Assembly: GCA_963772225.1 (NCBI GenBank) | Contig: CAVYWD010000011.1 | Location: 62,001 to 126,000 of the forward strand | Direction: 5' to 3' | Length of the DNA stretch: 64,000 nt | Origin: CAVYWD01 sp963772225 | GTDB taxonomy: Bacteria > Myxococcota > Myxococcia > Myxococcales > UBA5297 | Shown here: piece by piece, positions 10,701-21,551 of the stretch | Layout of the letters: each line of letters opens with the position of its first letter | How positions within the stretch are numbered: the first letter of the stretch is position 1 | The notes under the pieces: model-generated | The model's database searches: none | Told to the model about the DNA's origin: nothing | The model's input: only the letters and a program-made list of their open reading frames with translations | Position numbers and translations under genes: made by a program

Positions 10701-13700
10701 CACGCTCACGTCGACCTTCGCCGCGAGCCCGGCTTCGAACGAAGCCTCTTCCATGGCGGCGAGGCTCTGGTCCTTCAGGACGAGCGCCGAGTGGACGATG
10801 CCGTGGACCCGCTCGAACCTGGCCTTGATGTCCTGATAGGCCGCCTCCATGGCCTCGCGGTTCGCCGCGTCCGCCTGGACGTAGAGGGGCGCAGGACCTA
10901 GCGCCGCGAGCCGGTCGAGCTTGCCCTGGAGGGTCGCGTCGAGCGCTCTGCGGCCTATCCAGACGATGTTCGCCTGGTAGGCGCGAATGACGGACTCGCT
11001 CCACGCCTCGCCGATTCCGCCGGCGCCGCCGACGACCACGTAGACGCCGTTCTTCCGGTACCGGGTCTGAGCGGGCCGCGGCGCTCGGGCGAGCACCAGC
11101 TTTTGCCGGTGCCACTCCCCGCCTCGGCGCGCAAAGGCCTTGCCGCTGGGGTCCGCAGGCAAAGAGAGGATCTCGGCCATGGGGAGCTCGGCCCAGTCCT
11201 CGAGGTCCACCAGGCGAACCCGCCAGCGCGAAAGCTCCTTGGCGAGCGACCCGGCGAGCCCGTGAACGCTCGCGTGCGACGGCTCGACCCGGTCGGTTCC
11301 GTGAACGCGCTGCGCCGCCGCCGTGACCACGGTCCACTCGAGCGGCTTCGAGCCATAGCCGGCCTGCAGCAGCGCCTTGATGAGGCGAAAGAGCGGGAGC
11401 ACGCCCTTGCTCTGGTCCTCAATCAGCGTGTCGTCGGTAAGGAACGCACCGTGCGCCGCCGGGGCGAGCCAGACCACGTGATCGATGGGCCCGAGAGGCT
11501 CTAGCTGCGTGGCGAGCTCCTCGACCGTCGCGTCCGGCCGCGCGTCTGCGGCGCGCGCGCCCTCGAGCGCTTGCAACACTCGGGAGAGTCGACCATCGCT
11601 TCCGCCGATGACGATGGCCCTCGAGCCCGACGCCGCAGGCGCCTGTCCGGCCCTATCTCGAACCACGTCCCACACCGGGACGAGCGTGGCGTACCCGTCG
11701 ATGGCGCTCGCCTGCGGCTCAGTCGAAGAGCGGCTCGCGCCGCGCTCGCCCACGAGCGTTCGCACCGCGAAGCCAGCCATCCGGGCGCAGACGCGGCCTC
11801 GCTCGTCGCAGACGTCGATGTCGAAGCGGCGCTCGCCTTGTGCCCGCTTGCCTGAATCGCTCACTCGCCGCACGTGGGCCCAGCGCGCGCCGGCGCAGCT
11901 TCCGAAGATGCGGACCTCGTCGACCGACGCCGGCACCGCGAGCAGGTCTCGGCCGTCGCCCTCGTCGAGGGCGCCCAGCGAGGCTTGCATCGCCGAGTCC
12001 AGAAGACCCGGGTGCAGCACGAAGCCGTCGGACTCGGCCCGCGCGCTCTCCGGAAGGCCGAGAGCGGCGAGCGCTTCAGCGTTGCCGACGCCGACGGACT
12101 GGAGCCCCCGGTGCGAAGGCCCATAGTGGATTCCGGCGGCCTCGAAGGCGTCGTAGCACTCTGCCGCGCTCAGGATGCGGCGGCGGCATGAAGCGTGGAG
12201 CGCCTCCAGGTTCGAGGTCGGGGCCTCGCCCGCCGAAGCCTTTCGAGCGCGTCCGCGGCAGTGCACCCGAGGCGCCCCGCCGCCCTCGGCCCGAGAGCAG
12301 AATCTCGAACGCGATGGCCTCCGAGCCCTCCGGCGAGAGTCGAATCTCGACCTGCGAGCCCTGGCCTTCGACCGCGAGCGGCGCCGTCCACGTCACCCGC
12401 TCGAGGAGAAGGGCGCCGTGGGCCCTCAAGGCCTGGGCGACCGCCGCCCGCGCCATCTCCAAAAGAGCCGCGCCCGGCATCACCCGGCGGCCCTGCACTC
12501 GATGGTCTTCAAGGAAGGGTTCACTTCCAGTGAAGGCCGCGGTGTAGCGCTGCTCGAAGAGGTCAGAGACGTTCTGGTGGACCAGCGGATGGAGCACGGC
12601 GGCCGGCGCCAGCGCCATCGAGCCGGACGCGGCTCCCGCCTTCGCCTCGGGGATCCAGCAGCGCTCGCGCGCGAACGGGGTGGTCGGCAGATGGAGCCGG
12701 CGCGGCGCCTTATCTCCGTAGAGCTTGCGCCAGTCGACGGTCAGGCCCTGCAGCCAGAGCTTGGCGAGCTTCGAGAGGCGCTTCTTCTCAATCCACGCGC
12801 GCAGGAGCGCCTCGACGTCTTCGTCGTCTTCCAAAAGCGAGAGCTCGTCCGCCTTCTTCCTCGCCTTCCCGACGAGCAGTCCTGCCGGAGGCTTGCCGTC
12901 GGCGATTCCCCGAAGGGCCTGAGCGACCTCCTCGCGCGTCTGGGCCAGGAACGCCAGGCGATGCTCGAGCGCATCGCGGCCCGCCTGGAGCGTGAACGCG
13001 AGGTCGGCGAGATCCAGCGTTTGGGCTGACTCGACGAACGCCGCCAGCCGCTGGGCCTGCAGCCGCAGCCGCTCCTCGCTCTTGGCCGACAGCAGGAAGA
13101 GGAACGGCCCTTGCGGCGCGCGGCGGGCGCCGTCCTTGGGGCGATATTCTTCGACGACGAGGTGGGCATTGGTCCCGCTGAAGCCGAAGGAGCTCACGCC
13201 CGCCCGGCGCGGGGCGCCCGGAGGCGCGTCCCACGCCCTGCGCGCCGTGGCGACATAGAAGGGCGAATCCTGAAAGTCGAAGTGCTGGTTCGGCTTGCGG
13301 AAGTGGAGCGTCGGCGGGATCTCGGAGTGGCGGAGTGAGAGCAGGACCTTCTGGACGCTCGCCACGCCCGCGGCCGCGGAGGCGTGGCCGATGTTGCTCT
13401 TCACCGAGCCGATGCCGCAGTACTGGCGCTTCCCCGTCCGCTCCTTGAAGACGGTGGACAAGGCTTCCAGCTCGACCGGGTCTCCCAGCTTGGTGCCGGT
13501 GCCGTGCATCTCCACGTAGCCGACCTCGCCCGGGTCGACTCCGCACGCGTCGTAGACCTCGCGCTCCAGGGCCATCTGGCTGCTCATGCTGGGCGCGGTG
13601 ATCCCGTTGGTCTTGCCGTCCTGGTTGATGCCGGAGCCCACGATGAGGCCGTGGATGGAATCGCCGTCGGCCTCGGCGTCCGCGAGGCGCTTGAGCACCA

Positions 13701-14613
13701 GCGCCCCGGCGCCCTCGCCGGGCACGAACCCGTTGGCGTCGTCGTCGAAGGCGCGGCACTGCCCGTCGGGCGAGAGCATTCCCGCCGCGCACAGGCCCAG
13801 GTACGAGACCGGCGAGAGATAGAGGGTGACGCCCCCGACCACCGCCATGTCGACTTCCCGCGTGAGGAGCGCCTGGCAGGCCAAGTGCGCGGCCACCAGC
13901 GAAGAGGAGCACGCGGTGTCCACGGCGATGGCCGGGCCCTTCAAGTTCAAGAAGTAGGACAGGCGCGCCGCGGCGATGGCGAAGCTGTTGCTCGTGGGGT
14001 TGATGGCGTCAATCTGGCGATCGTGCAGCATCGTCAGGTACTCGTTGCTCATGATGCCCAGGTAGACGCCGCACCGCTTTTCGCTCAGCGCGGGGCCGCC
14101 GCATCCGGCGTCTTCCAGCGCCCGATAGGCCTCCTCCAGGAAGATGCGCTGCTGCGGGTCCATCACCTCCGCTTCGCTGGGGGCGATGTTGAAGAACAGG
14201 GGGTCGAAGCGGTCTGCGTCCTCCAGCATTCCCATCCACTTGCAGTAGACCTTTCCCTTTTGGACGGGGAACGGCTTGAAGAGCGGGCGAACGTCCCAGC
14301 GGGACGCGGGGATCTCTCGGACGGAGCACTCGCCCTTCGCCAAGTTCTCCCAGAAGCGCTCGAGGTCGGGCGCGCCCGGGTAGCGGCCGGACATCCCGAC
14401 GACGGCGATGGGCTCCCTTCGCCTGGCCGCCTCGGCGCGCCTGGAGACCTCGGCCGGGATGGGCTTCGTCGCCGGGGGCGCGACCGGAAGTGCCGGCGCG
14501 TCCGACGGGCGAGGCCCCTGGCGCTCACCCGAGGTCCTGATCTGCTTTTCCGCTTCTTCGAGGCCGATGGTTCCGGCTCGCAAAGCGCGAAGGATCTCCT
14601 GACGGGTGGCCAT
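1768..14613 (-). CDS. Trans-AT polyketide synthase, three KS modules (frame broken at three points)
   Basis: The domains in order, with approximate positions, are: short N-terminal docking helix; KS1 (14412-13140, DTACSSS near 13905); DH1 (12600-11750, DHRVQG and HPGLLDSAMQ); KR1 (11065-10380, GGAGGIG); C-methyltransferase (about 10200-9190, EIGAGTGGT near 9735); ACP1 (YGVDSI near 8965); KS2 (8640-7380); DH2 (6810-6000); KR2 (5225-4650); ACP2 (YGFDSL near 4315); KS3 (4040-2750, DTACSSA); ACP3 (LGFDSL near 1985). All three KS domains have Cys-His-His. No acyltransferase domain is present, so loading must be in trans by the upstream AT-ER. Three one-base frame breaks lie inside conserved domains (about 12285-12300 in DH1, 9757-9770 in the methyltransferase, 6075-6090 in DH2), and each has obvious homology on both sides. 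I annotate one gene and suspect sequence errors. The chemical product is not predictable from this part alone. Confidence 0.88.
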
Positions 14614-14626
14614 GACCTGGGTCCTT

Positions 14627-17029
14627 TCAAGACTGGGTTGCGGCCGCTTTCGGCGCCGGGAGATCGCCCCCGACCTCGCGGCGCGGCATCGCTGGCGCGC
14701 CCGGGTCCCCGGCCAGGGCCTCGAAGCGGCGATTCAAGACTTCCGCCGCTTCGGTCATCAGCTTCAGGCCTATCTCGTCGACGTGCCTGTTTCGCCAGTC
14801 CTCGAGCGGCGTCCCCTTCACCCACTGGTTGAACGCGCCCAGCGCCGGGCCGCAGGGGATCTGGTAATCGACTTTCGACTCCGGGCTACCTTCCAGCGCG
14901 AGCTGGTTCGCTCGCGCGAAGTACCACCGGAAGACCAGCGCCATCTTGTGCTTCGGGTCCCGCTCCGCCTTCTCGATTTCCTGGGGCGGGTGGTGCGCCT
15001 TTACCTCTCGGTAGACCTCGTCGAAGGTCTTGCGGAAATATCGGTCCTGGATCTGCGCCCGCGTCTTGAGGTCGATGGCGTCGAGCGAGTCGTGGGACCG
15101 GTAGACCTCGTGAAGCCGAGTGGCCCTCGAGGCGAAAAAGAGGCCTCGCCTCAGGACCTGCACCTTGGCGCCCAGCTCGAACATGTCGCCCGCCGGCGCG
15201 TAGTCGGTGTCCTGGACGTTCATCTGCTGCAGGAGGTCCTTCACGGCGTCGCTGGTCCCCGCCTCCGCGGTGCACTGGTTGATGGACCCGGTCAGGACGA
15301 ACTCGGCGCCGAGGACGAACGCGGCGGCCACGGCCTCCGGCGTGCCAATCCCGCCCGCTGCGCCCACGCGCACGCGCTGGGCGTACCCGTGCCTCTTGCG
15401 CATCTCGTCGCGCAGCCTCAGGACCGCGGGAAAAAGGGCGTACGCGACGGCCCCGTCCGTGTGCCCGCCGGAGTCCGCCTCGGCGCACAGGTCGTCGGCC
15501 ATCGGCACCTGCCCGAGGAGCGCCTTTTGCTCCGCGGTGAGCGCTCCCTTGGCGACCAAGGCCGCGACCCTCGCGGCCGGCGCCGGGCTCAAGAAGGCCT
15601 CGGCCAGCTCGGGGCGCGACACCTTGCCGACGATGCGGTTCTGCGCCTCCACGCCGCCGCCCTTCCCGCGCCGGAGCCCCTGGGCCCGGTAGCGGATCAG
15701 CGCCGGCGTGATCTGCATGAACGCAGAGGCCTCGACGAGGCGCACGCGCCGGGCGAGAAGGAGGTCGACGACCGACTCCTCCGCCTCGGGCGCGTCGGGG
15801 CGGTGCAGGAGGTTTACCCCCCACGCGCCGCGCCCCTGCAGGCGCCGCTCGAGGGCGGCGACGGCGCGGTCGAGCTCCTCGAGCCCGAGGCCGCCGCTCC
15901 CGAAGAAGCCGAGCATCCCGGCGCCGGCCACCTTGGCCACCATGTCCACCGAGGAGATGCCGCGGTACATCGAGCCGGTCGCGTAGGCGTACCGGAGGCC
16001 GTAGTCCTGCTTGAGCTGCGCGTCTCCCAGCGACTCGGCGGTAATTCGCCGCAGAACGCGTTCCGCTGCTTCCGGGGGCGCGCGGCGCAGAGCCGTCGGC
16101 GCTGCGCTGAGGCTGCGGGGTGGCGGGCGCGCGCCCTGAACAGGCGCAGGAGACTGGGGCGGCGCGACCGCCGCGGCGACCGGCGCCGTGCTCTTGCGAA
16201 TGGCCGCGATGAGCTTCGTCAAGACAGTGCCGGGCCCGACCTCGACGAACTCCTGCTCGCCCAGGCCCAGGAGATGGCGGATGCTTTCGGTCCAGCGAAC
16301 CGGCCGGGTGATCTGCGCGACGAGCCCTTGGCGGATGTCGCCGCCCTCGTAGGGCCGGGCGCTGACATTCGAGACGACGGGAACCTTGGGACGGGAAAAG
16401 TCGAAGCCGGCCAAATACTCTGCGAATTGTTTTGCCGCCTCCGCCATGAACGGCGAGTGAAAGGCGCCGCTGACGTTCAGCGGCAGATAGGTGCCGCCCA
16501 CCTCTTCGAAATGCCGAGCGATTCGGTCTATCTCGCTTTTGGGCCCGGCGATCACCGTCTGGGACGGGCTGTTGTCGTTGGCGATGGAGACCGAGGTGAG
16601 CGCCTGAACCCTCAGGACTTGCGCGACCTTCTCTTCGCTGAGCCCCACCACCGCAGCCATTCCGCCGCCGCGCGCGAGGCTCATCAACTCCGCTCGCCGC
16701 TTCACGAGCCGCAGACCCGTTTCGAAGTCTACGACTCCCGCCGCACAGAGCGCGTTGTACTCGCCGAGGCTGTGGCCCACGACATAGTCCGGCGGCCGCT
16801 TTCCCTCGCCAAGACATTTGAGATAGGAAAGGGCATTGACGACAAAAAGAGCGGGCTGGGTGAATCGCGTCAACCCGAGCTGACGCTCCGGGTCCTCCAG
16901 GCACAAACGCGTCGTCGAGAATCCGAGAATCTCTTCGGATTTCCGTGTCAAATCCGGAAAATGCTCAAAGAGCCCGTTACCCATTCCCCTGAATTGAGAG
17001 CCCTGACCGGGAAACACATAGGTGGTCAT
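14627..17029 (-). CDS. Trans-acting acyltransferase-enoylreductase fusion (FabD-PfaD type)
   Basis: The protein has about 800 residues. The N-terminal half is a malonyl-CoA acyltransferase with GQGSQ, the catalytic serine in GHSLGE and the histidine in SGAFHSPF. A Pro/Ala-rich linker follows, then a PfaD-like FMN enoylreductase. Such bifunctional enzymes supply extender units, and often enoyl reduction, in trans to AT-less PKS lines. The gene sits 13 bp upstream of the three-module PKS on the same strand and is clearly its partner. I start at 17029, where MTTYVFPGQGSQ opens the conserved fold after an AAAGG stretch. The frame stays open to 17143, but the extra N-terminus resembles nothing in the family. 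Confidence 0.92.
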   Translation of the reverse strand: MTTYVFPGQGSQFRGMGNGLFEHFPDLTRKSEEILGFSTTRLCLEDPERQLGLTRFTQPALFVVNALSYLKCLGEGKRPPDYVVGHSLGEYNALCAAGVVDFETGLRLVKRRAELMSLARGGGMAAVVGLSEEKVAQVLRVQALTSVSIANDNSPSQTVIAGPKSEIDRIARHFEEVGGTYLPLNVSGAFHSPFMAEAAKQFAEYLAGFDFSRPKVPVVSNVSARPYEGGDIRQGLVAQITRPVRWTESIRHLLGLGEQEFVEVGPGTVLTKLIAAIRKSTAPVAAAVAPPQSPAPVQGARPPPRSLSAAPTALRRAPPEAAERVLRRITAESLGDAQLKQDYGLRYAYATGSMYRGISSVDMVAKVAGAGMLGFFGSGGLGLEELDRAVAALERRLQGRGAWGVNLLHRPDAPEAEESVVDLLLARRVRLVEASAFMQITPALIRYRAQGLRRGKGGGVEAQNRIVGKVSRPELAEAFLSPAPAARVAALVAKGALTAEQKALLGQVPMADDLCAEADSGGHTDGAVAYALFPAVLRLRDEMRKRHGYAQRVRVGAAGGIGTPEAVAAAFVLGAEFVLTGSINQCTAEAGTSDAVKDLLQQMNVQDTDYAPAGDMFELGAKVQVLRRGLFFASRATRLHEVYRSHDSLDAIDLKTRAQIQDRYFRKTFDEVYREVKAHHPPQEIEKAERDPKHKMALVFRWYFARANQLALEGSPESKVDYQIPCGPALGAFNQWVKGTPLEDWRNRHVDEIGLKLMTEAAEVLNRRFEALAGDPGAPAMPRREVGGDLPAPKAAATQS

Positions 17030-18023
17030 ACCCCGACCTTTCTCTCGAAAGAGACACCGAGAGCACACCGAGCGCTCGTCGCGCGCGGCCGCAAGGCAGA
17101 TCACCGCAAGCAGGGACTTCCCCGAGAGGAAGACTCCTCGCACACTGCTCCGAGCGAGGTATACGCCCGCGGCATTCCAGCTCTACTTTTTGAAGGTCAC
17201 GTCAAACGAATCGTTGGCGTTTTCGGGAGGTATTCACTCCTGGTTAAGGTCGCGATTTACTGCGTGGCTGTGCGATTCGGTCCTGGGCAAATCGCTTCGC
17301 GGTGAGTTAATTCGTAGCACACCAGGCTTCGCCCTCGGAAGACATTTTTTGCTGTAGCCAGAAAAGGGGAAGCACCATTCGGTCGAAGAATGGACACTTG
17401 GGAGCCGATTGCCGAACAATGCATTGCTCATTGCAAGACGAAAGAATGAGCGAACCTTCGAGCATCGAACAAGCCTCGCGAAAGGCCGTTTCCTAAATGA
17501 CGGGAGAAGGAAGACACACCGCGCGAAATTCATTCGACCATGGGTGACTGACGCAAACTCCCGTCACGGATCGCATTGCTTGACCTTTTCCTCACCCCCC
17601 AACCCCCTCCCCGCTAGCGGGGAGGGGGCGAAGGGGGAGAGGTCGTTCGAGTGGCGAGGAAGACCATTTTCGGAACCGGCTCTCGCTCAGGGTCCAAGGG
17701 GCTTTTCGGCCTGCTGCTTTGGCTGGAGTCATACGAGAACGGCCAAGGAACTCCGCGGTTTGGGCCCGCTGAGAATGGTCGCGCCTCCAGGCGGCCGGCC
17801 GACCTCTTCGCGCCGAGTCTTCACTGCAAGGGCGCCGACACGACCTCGGGGCCGGGAGCGCCTTCCGAGGGGCAGCTCTTTCGTCCGGAGGGTCGCGACC
17901 GGCCACCGGCGCAGCGAGCTCCTCAAGGTCGCGCTATTCCATGCCTGCGAGGGGGCGCCTTCGGCGAGCCCTTTTCGGCGTCACGGACGCGCGCGCGACC
18001 CTTGAGGCGCACATCCGCGCCGA
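17030..18023. other. Intergenic region upstream of the PKS operon
   Basis: About 1 kb holds no gene I can recognise. The part between roughly 17160 and 17570 is visibly lower in GC than its surroundings, which fits a promoter region for the minus-strand PKS operon, although I cannot assign boxes. A GC-rich palindrome lies at 17603-17628. The short frames between 17592 and 18150 have no protein-like character. Confidence 0.5.
17603..17628. repeat. GC-rich intergenic palindrome, copy 1
   Basis: This is a perfect 26-bp palindrome with CCCCCTCCCCGC arms around a TA centre, followed by further G runs. The same arms recur at 63207-63232 around a GA centre, so it is a dispersed repeat of REP type and could also act as a hairpin. 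Confidence 0.75.
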
Positions 18024-19067
18024 TCAGCCGGCGAAGCTCGGCCCGCCCGAGGGACGCGCTCCCGAGACCCACCCTTTGGCGTTCTCGGCAATCTGCCCGA
18101 ACTTGCCGGTGGCCGACTGCAGTCGAGCGTCCCAGGTGGGGTCGATGACCTGGCCGCGCACCGAGACGTGGAACTTCGCCATCACCATGATGAGGAAGAG
18201 CGGCTTCAGGAACGCGCTTCGGAAGTTGAGGGCCAGCAAGAGCCCCACGACGAGCGCGAACACCGCCGCCTTCCCGGGCACCACCGTCGAGAGAAGGAAA
18301 CCCGGCACCAGGCAGACGGCCCACGCCACCGCGGTGAGCACCTTGTCCAGCACCACGACCCAGACCGCCGTCTTCAGCACCTCGCGGCAGTTCTGGCCGT
18401 AGTAGACGAGCCCGTCGCGGGCCGCGGCCCAGGGGTTCTCGTCGCCGCGCGCGAGGTGGTACGAGAAGAGGGTCTCGTCGATGTAGGTCGTCGCGGCCCG
18501 CACCACGGCGTTGACCAGCTGCATCAGGCTGTCGAGCCCTGGCAACGGCAGCAGCTGCGCCACCCAGTCGAGCGTGCGGTTGAACGCGCTCACGACGCCT
18601 TTGACGAGCGCGTCCACCGCGAACAGGACGTTCACCTCCGCGAAGCGCTCGGTCACGATGCGCCGGCCGTACGCGAACATCCCCTCGGAGCCGTTGCCTA
18701 CCTGCCCGCGCGTCAAGAGCTCGGTCAGCACCGCGATGTGCCCGCACTTGGCCAGGTAGAGAAAGTACCGGAGGAAGAACCGCCAGACGCCGCCGACCGC
18801 CGCGGCGCAGAGGAGAAGCCAGATGAACCCCGCCGCCTCGGCGACGTGCTTGCCCAGGAACGCCGCGCCGCCAAAGGCGACGACCCACGCCATCACGACC
18901 CCAACCGTGCAGCCCACGTGGATGCCGAGGCGCACCAGGGCGTACGGCAGCGTCTTGAGCAAGAGCCCCAGTGCCGTCCCAAGGTCGGCGCTCTCGATGG
19001 CCAGGGGATACGAGTGGCGAACGCCAGGCTGTGGCGGACCGTCTTGGAAGGGGGGCATGCGGCGCAT
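18024..19067 (-). CDS. Multi-pass membrane protein of unknown function
   Basis: The roughly 347-residue protein has several hydrophobic segments: near residues 30-75, a strongly aromatic stretch LRYFLYLAKCGHIAVL, and a long C-terminal pair around 250-300. Its topology recalls choline-transporter-like (SLC44/CTL) proteins, including a motif near residue 225 on the YYGQNCREVLKTAVW pattern, but I would not name it on that basis. It stands alone and divergently to the O-antigen-ligase-like gene. Two starts are possible, at 19067 and 19058, and neither has a strong ribosome binding site. Confidence 0.65.
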   Translation of the reverse strand: MRRMPPFQDGPPQPGVRHSYPLAIESADLGTALGLLLKTLPYALVRLGIHVGCTVGVVMAWVVAFGGAAFLGKHVAEAAGFIWLLLCAAAVGGVWRFFLRYFLYLAKCGHIAVLTELLTRGQVGNGSEGMFAYGRRIVTERFAEVNVLFAVDALVKGVVSAFNRTLDWVAQLLPLPGLDSLMQLVNAVVRAATTYIDETLFSYHLARGDENPWAAARDGLVYYGQNCREVLKTAVWVVVLDKVLTAVAWAVCLVPGFLLSTVVPGKAAVFALVVGLLLALNFRSAFLKPLFLIMVMAKFHVSVRGQVIDPTWDARLQSATGKFGQIAENAKGWVSGARPSGGPSFAG

Positions 19068-19412
19068 TATCCGCGACGCCAGGGTCGGCCGCCAGCCGGG
19101 CGCCGCTCGCAAGGGCGTCTTGGGCGGACGAAAGCCGCGCTCCCTCGGGCCCGGTGAGCTCCATAGGGCTGTTCGAGATTCGCCATCGGGGTTCGCTGGA
19201 AACCGGCGCACGAGCGCGGCCTTCCTCGCGCGCCGCGTCTGAACATGGGGGCGCTTCTTCCAGATAAGGATGCAGGGTCGCCACCCTCCCCGCGCGCCCA
19301 GGCACGGGCAATCGCCGGAACAGGAGCGCCGGCCACACGGGCTCTCCCGCATCATGGCCTCCCTTGAAGCTGCCGCCCGGCGGCTCAGAGCCGTGGTAGT
19401 AGTGCCCGCCTC
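19068..19412. other. Divergent intergenic region
   Basis: About 345 bp separates two divergent membrane-protein genes and should contain both promoters. I see no open frame with protein character and no clear repeat. Confidence 0.4.
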
Positions 19413-21473
19413 ATGGGACGAGAGCCATCTTCGGGCGCCTGGGTCGACCTCGGGCGCATGGTTCGGCGGATGGCCGCGCCGGCCACTGCGGCCCTCGTCC
19501 TTTTGGGCCTGGCGCTCGGGGTGGCGGTCGACCGGCTCCGCGCGCCGGTGCGCGAGAGCGCCTTCGCGGTGAGCCTCCCGAGCCTCGCGTGCCCGGCTCC
19601 GTTCCCGACCCGGCCCGACCCGGAGCTGCGCGTGCCGGGCAGCCTCGTCGCGGGATTCCGGTCCGACGACACGAGCGCGCCGCCGCCGCTGCGCGACACG
19701 TATCTGCATTGCCGCTTCAGCCCCGCGGGCGACCGGACCGAGGCCGCCTGCGCGGTGCGCGGCCCCGACGCCGCGCTCGCCCGGCGCATCGCCGACATGG
19801 CGAAGGCCGACCTCGCCGTGCGCGGGTCTCCCCTCGCCATCGAGCTCGCCAACGTCCGCCTCATCGTCACCTGCGGGCCCGACTACTTCGCCCGGCTGGT
19901 GAGCGCCCCGCCGGCATCGCCCGACCCGAAGACCCGGCGCCCGGAGACCCAGGAGCTTTTGGCGGCGCGCGACCCGCTGCTCGGCGACGCTCGCCCGTTG
20001 CCCTCCTCGCCGCAGGCACCACCGGCTCGCTCTGGAAGGGGTCCGCTCTTCGGGGCGCTCGTGGGGGCGGTCGCCGCGGCGCTCGCGGCCGCCTGGCGCT
20101 CGCGCCTTCCCGAGCGGCCCGCCCTGGGGTCTCTCGGAGCCAACTGGCCGGCCTCGGTGGCCCTGGCGGGGCTGATGCTCACCGCGGGGATGGACAAGGC
20201 GCTCGTCTTGGAGCTCGGCCGCTTCAACGCGAGGGCCGGGCAGCTCTGCGCCCTGGCGCTGCTCGCCGCGGTGGTCGCCGAGCGCCGGCGGCTCCGGCGC
20301 GCGCTGGCGGCCCCGGCGCCGGCCGTGCTCACCGGGCTCGCCTACCTGGGCCTCTGCGCCGCTTCGGCGATGGGCTCCGATTACCCGACGAAGAGCGCGG
20401 CGTACTTGACTTGGGCGAGCTTCGACCTGGTCGTGGTCCTGCTGGGCGTCTTCGGGTACGCCGCGTCCCGCGAGCGGCTGGACTTCGCGCTGCGCTGGTG
20501 GGTTGGCGGGATGGCGCTGGCCACGGCCATGGGCGCTTTTCAAATAGGCATGTGGCTCACCGGGCGCCCGGCGCCGCTGCTGTCGTCCGACACCGCCGGG
20601 TTCCCGCGCGTCAACGGGTTCAACTATGAGCCCGCCTACTTCGCGCTCTACCTGCTCCCCGGCGCGCTCATGCTCATGAGCCGGTTCGTGCTCCTGGGAC
20701 CGCGCGCCGTGAAGAGCGGGCTCCTCGCCTTGGCGCTGCTGTCGGCCATCGCCCTGTCCACCTCGCGCTCCGGGTGGGTCGGCATCGGCCTGGGCTTGTC
20801 GCTGCTCGCCGCCCGTGCGGGTGCGCGGCTCGGGCGCAAGGCGTTAGGCCGATTCGCGGTCGCCGCGGCGGCGCTCGGCGCGGCGCTTTGCCTCGTGCTG
20901 CTCGCCTGGCCGGGCATGCGCGCCAACGCCGCCAAGATGGCGCACATGGCGTTCGACCTGCACGAGGCGACCTCGACCGGCCCGCGGATGGAAACGATGC
21001 GCCAAGCCCTGGTGCTCGTCTCGCGTTCCCCCGCCCTCGGCGTCGGCTTCGGAGGCTACGGGGCGTATGTGCTCGCGCACCCGGAGCTGCCGAACTTCGC
21101 CCCACCCGACGCGAAGTCGCTGGTGACCACCAACCTGTATTTGGAGATCGCCTCGGAGACGGGGCTTCTCGGGCTGGGCGCGGCGCTGGCGATGCTCGCG
21201 GCCTTGCTCCGGCCGGTCTGGCGCGCGGCGCGGGCCCAGCGGGGCGGGCCGCCCGACGCGACGCAGGCGGCCGCCGAAGGGCTGCTCATCGCCTGCATGG
21301 TGGTGTTCGCCGTTCTGTTCCAGTTCAACCAGACGCTCTGGCGCCTGGACGTTTGGGTGCTCCTGTCGCTGAGCTTTTCCGTAGGCCTGCTCCCCTCGCA
21401 GAGCGCGGCGTCGGCCCCGGTGCCCGAAGGCGAGGCGGCGCCCCGAGACGGCTCGGGCCCTGCCGCCGCCTGA
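19413..21473 (+). CDS. O-antigen ligase/polymerase-like membrane protein
   Basis: The 686-residue protein has about ten to twelve hydrophobic segments. A periplasmic-looking N-terminal region (residues about 40-190) follows a first membrane helix and precedes a hydrophobic core with the NYEPAYFALY and STSRSGWVGI features typical of the Wzy_C/WaaL superfamily. These enzymes ligate or polymerise undecaprenyl-linked glycans on the periplasmic side. The family usually has 400-450 residues, so the extra N-terminal domain is unusual; it may be a chain-length or binding module. The nearby UDP-galactopyranose mutase supports a role in surface polysaccharide. The exact reaction is unknown. A later start at about 19458 is possible. 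Confidence 0.78.
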   Translation: MGREPSSGAWVDLGRMVRRMAAPATAALVLLGLALGVAVDRLRAPVRESAFAVSLPSLACPAPFPTRPDPELRVPGSLVAGFRSDDTSAPPPLRDTYLHCRFSPAGDRTEAACAVRGPDAALARRIADMAKADLAVRGSPLAIELANVRLIVTCGPDYFARLVSAPPASPDPKTRRPETQELLAARDPLLGDARPLPSSPQAPPARSGRGPLFGALVGAVAAALAAAWRSRLPERPALGSLGANWPASVALAGLMLTAGMDKALVLELGRFNARAGQLCALALLAAVVAERRRLRRALAAPAPAVLTGLAYLGLCAASAMGSDYPTKSAAYLTWASFDLVVVLLGVFGYAASRERLDFALRWWVGGMALATAMGAFQIGMWLTGRPAPLLSSDTAGFPRVNGFNYEPAYFALYLLPGALMLMSRFVLLGPRAVKSGLLALALLSAIALSTSRSGWVGIGLGLSLLAARAGARLGRKALGRFAVAAAALGAALCLVLLAWPGMRANAAKMAHMAFDLHEATSTGPRMETMRQALVLVSRSPALGVGFGGYGAYVLAHPELPNFAPPDAKSLVTTNLYLEIASETGLLGLGAALAMLAALLRPVWRAARAQRGGPPDATQAAAEGLLIACMVVFAVLFQFNQTLWRLDVWVLLSLSFSVGLLPSQSAASAPVPEGEAAPRDGSGPAAA

Positions 21474-21551
21474 GGCCTCTTCGGGTGAGCCCGCCCGCGC
21501 GCGGGCAGTAGCGCGGGCTCGAGAGGCCGGCGCAGGTGTTACCATCGCGCC

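Noticed and set aside
1768..14613. Programmed frameshifting or split genes as the reason for the PKS frame breaks
   Set aside because: The breaks lie inside folded domains at unrelated sequences, without slippery sites, start codons or ribosome binding sites at the joins.
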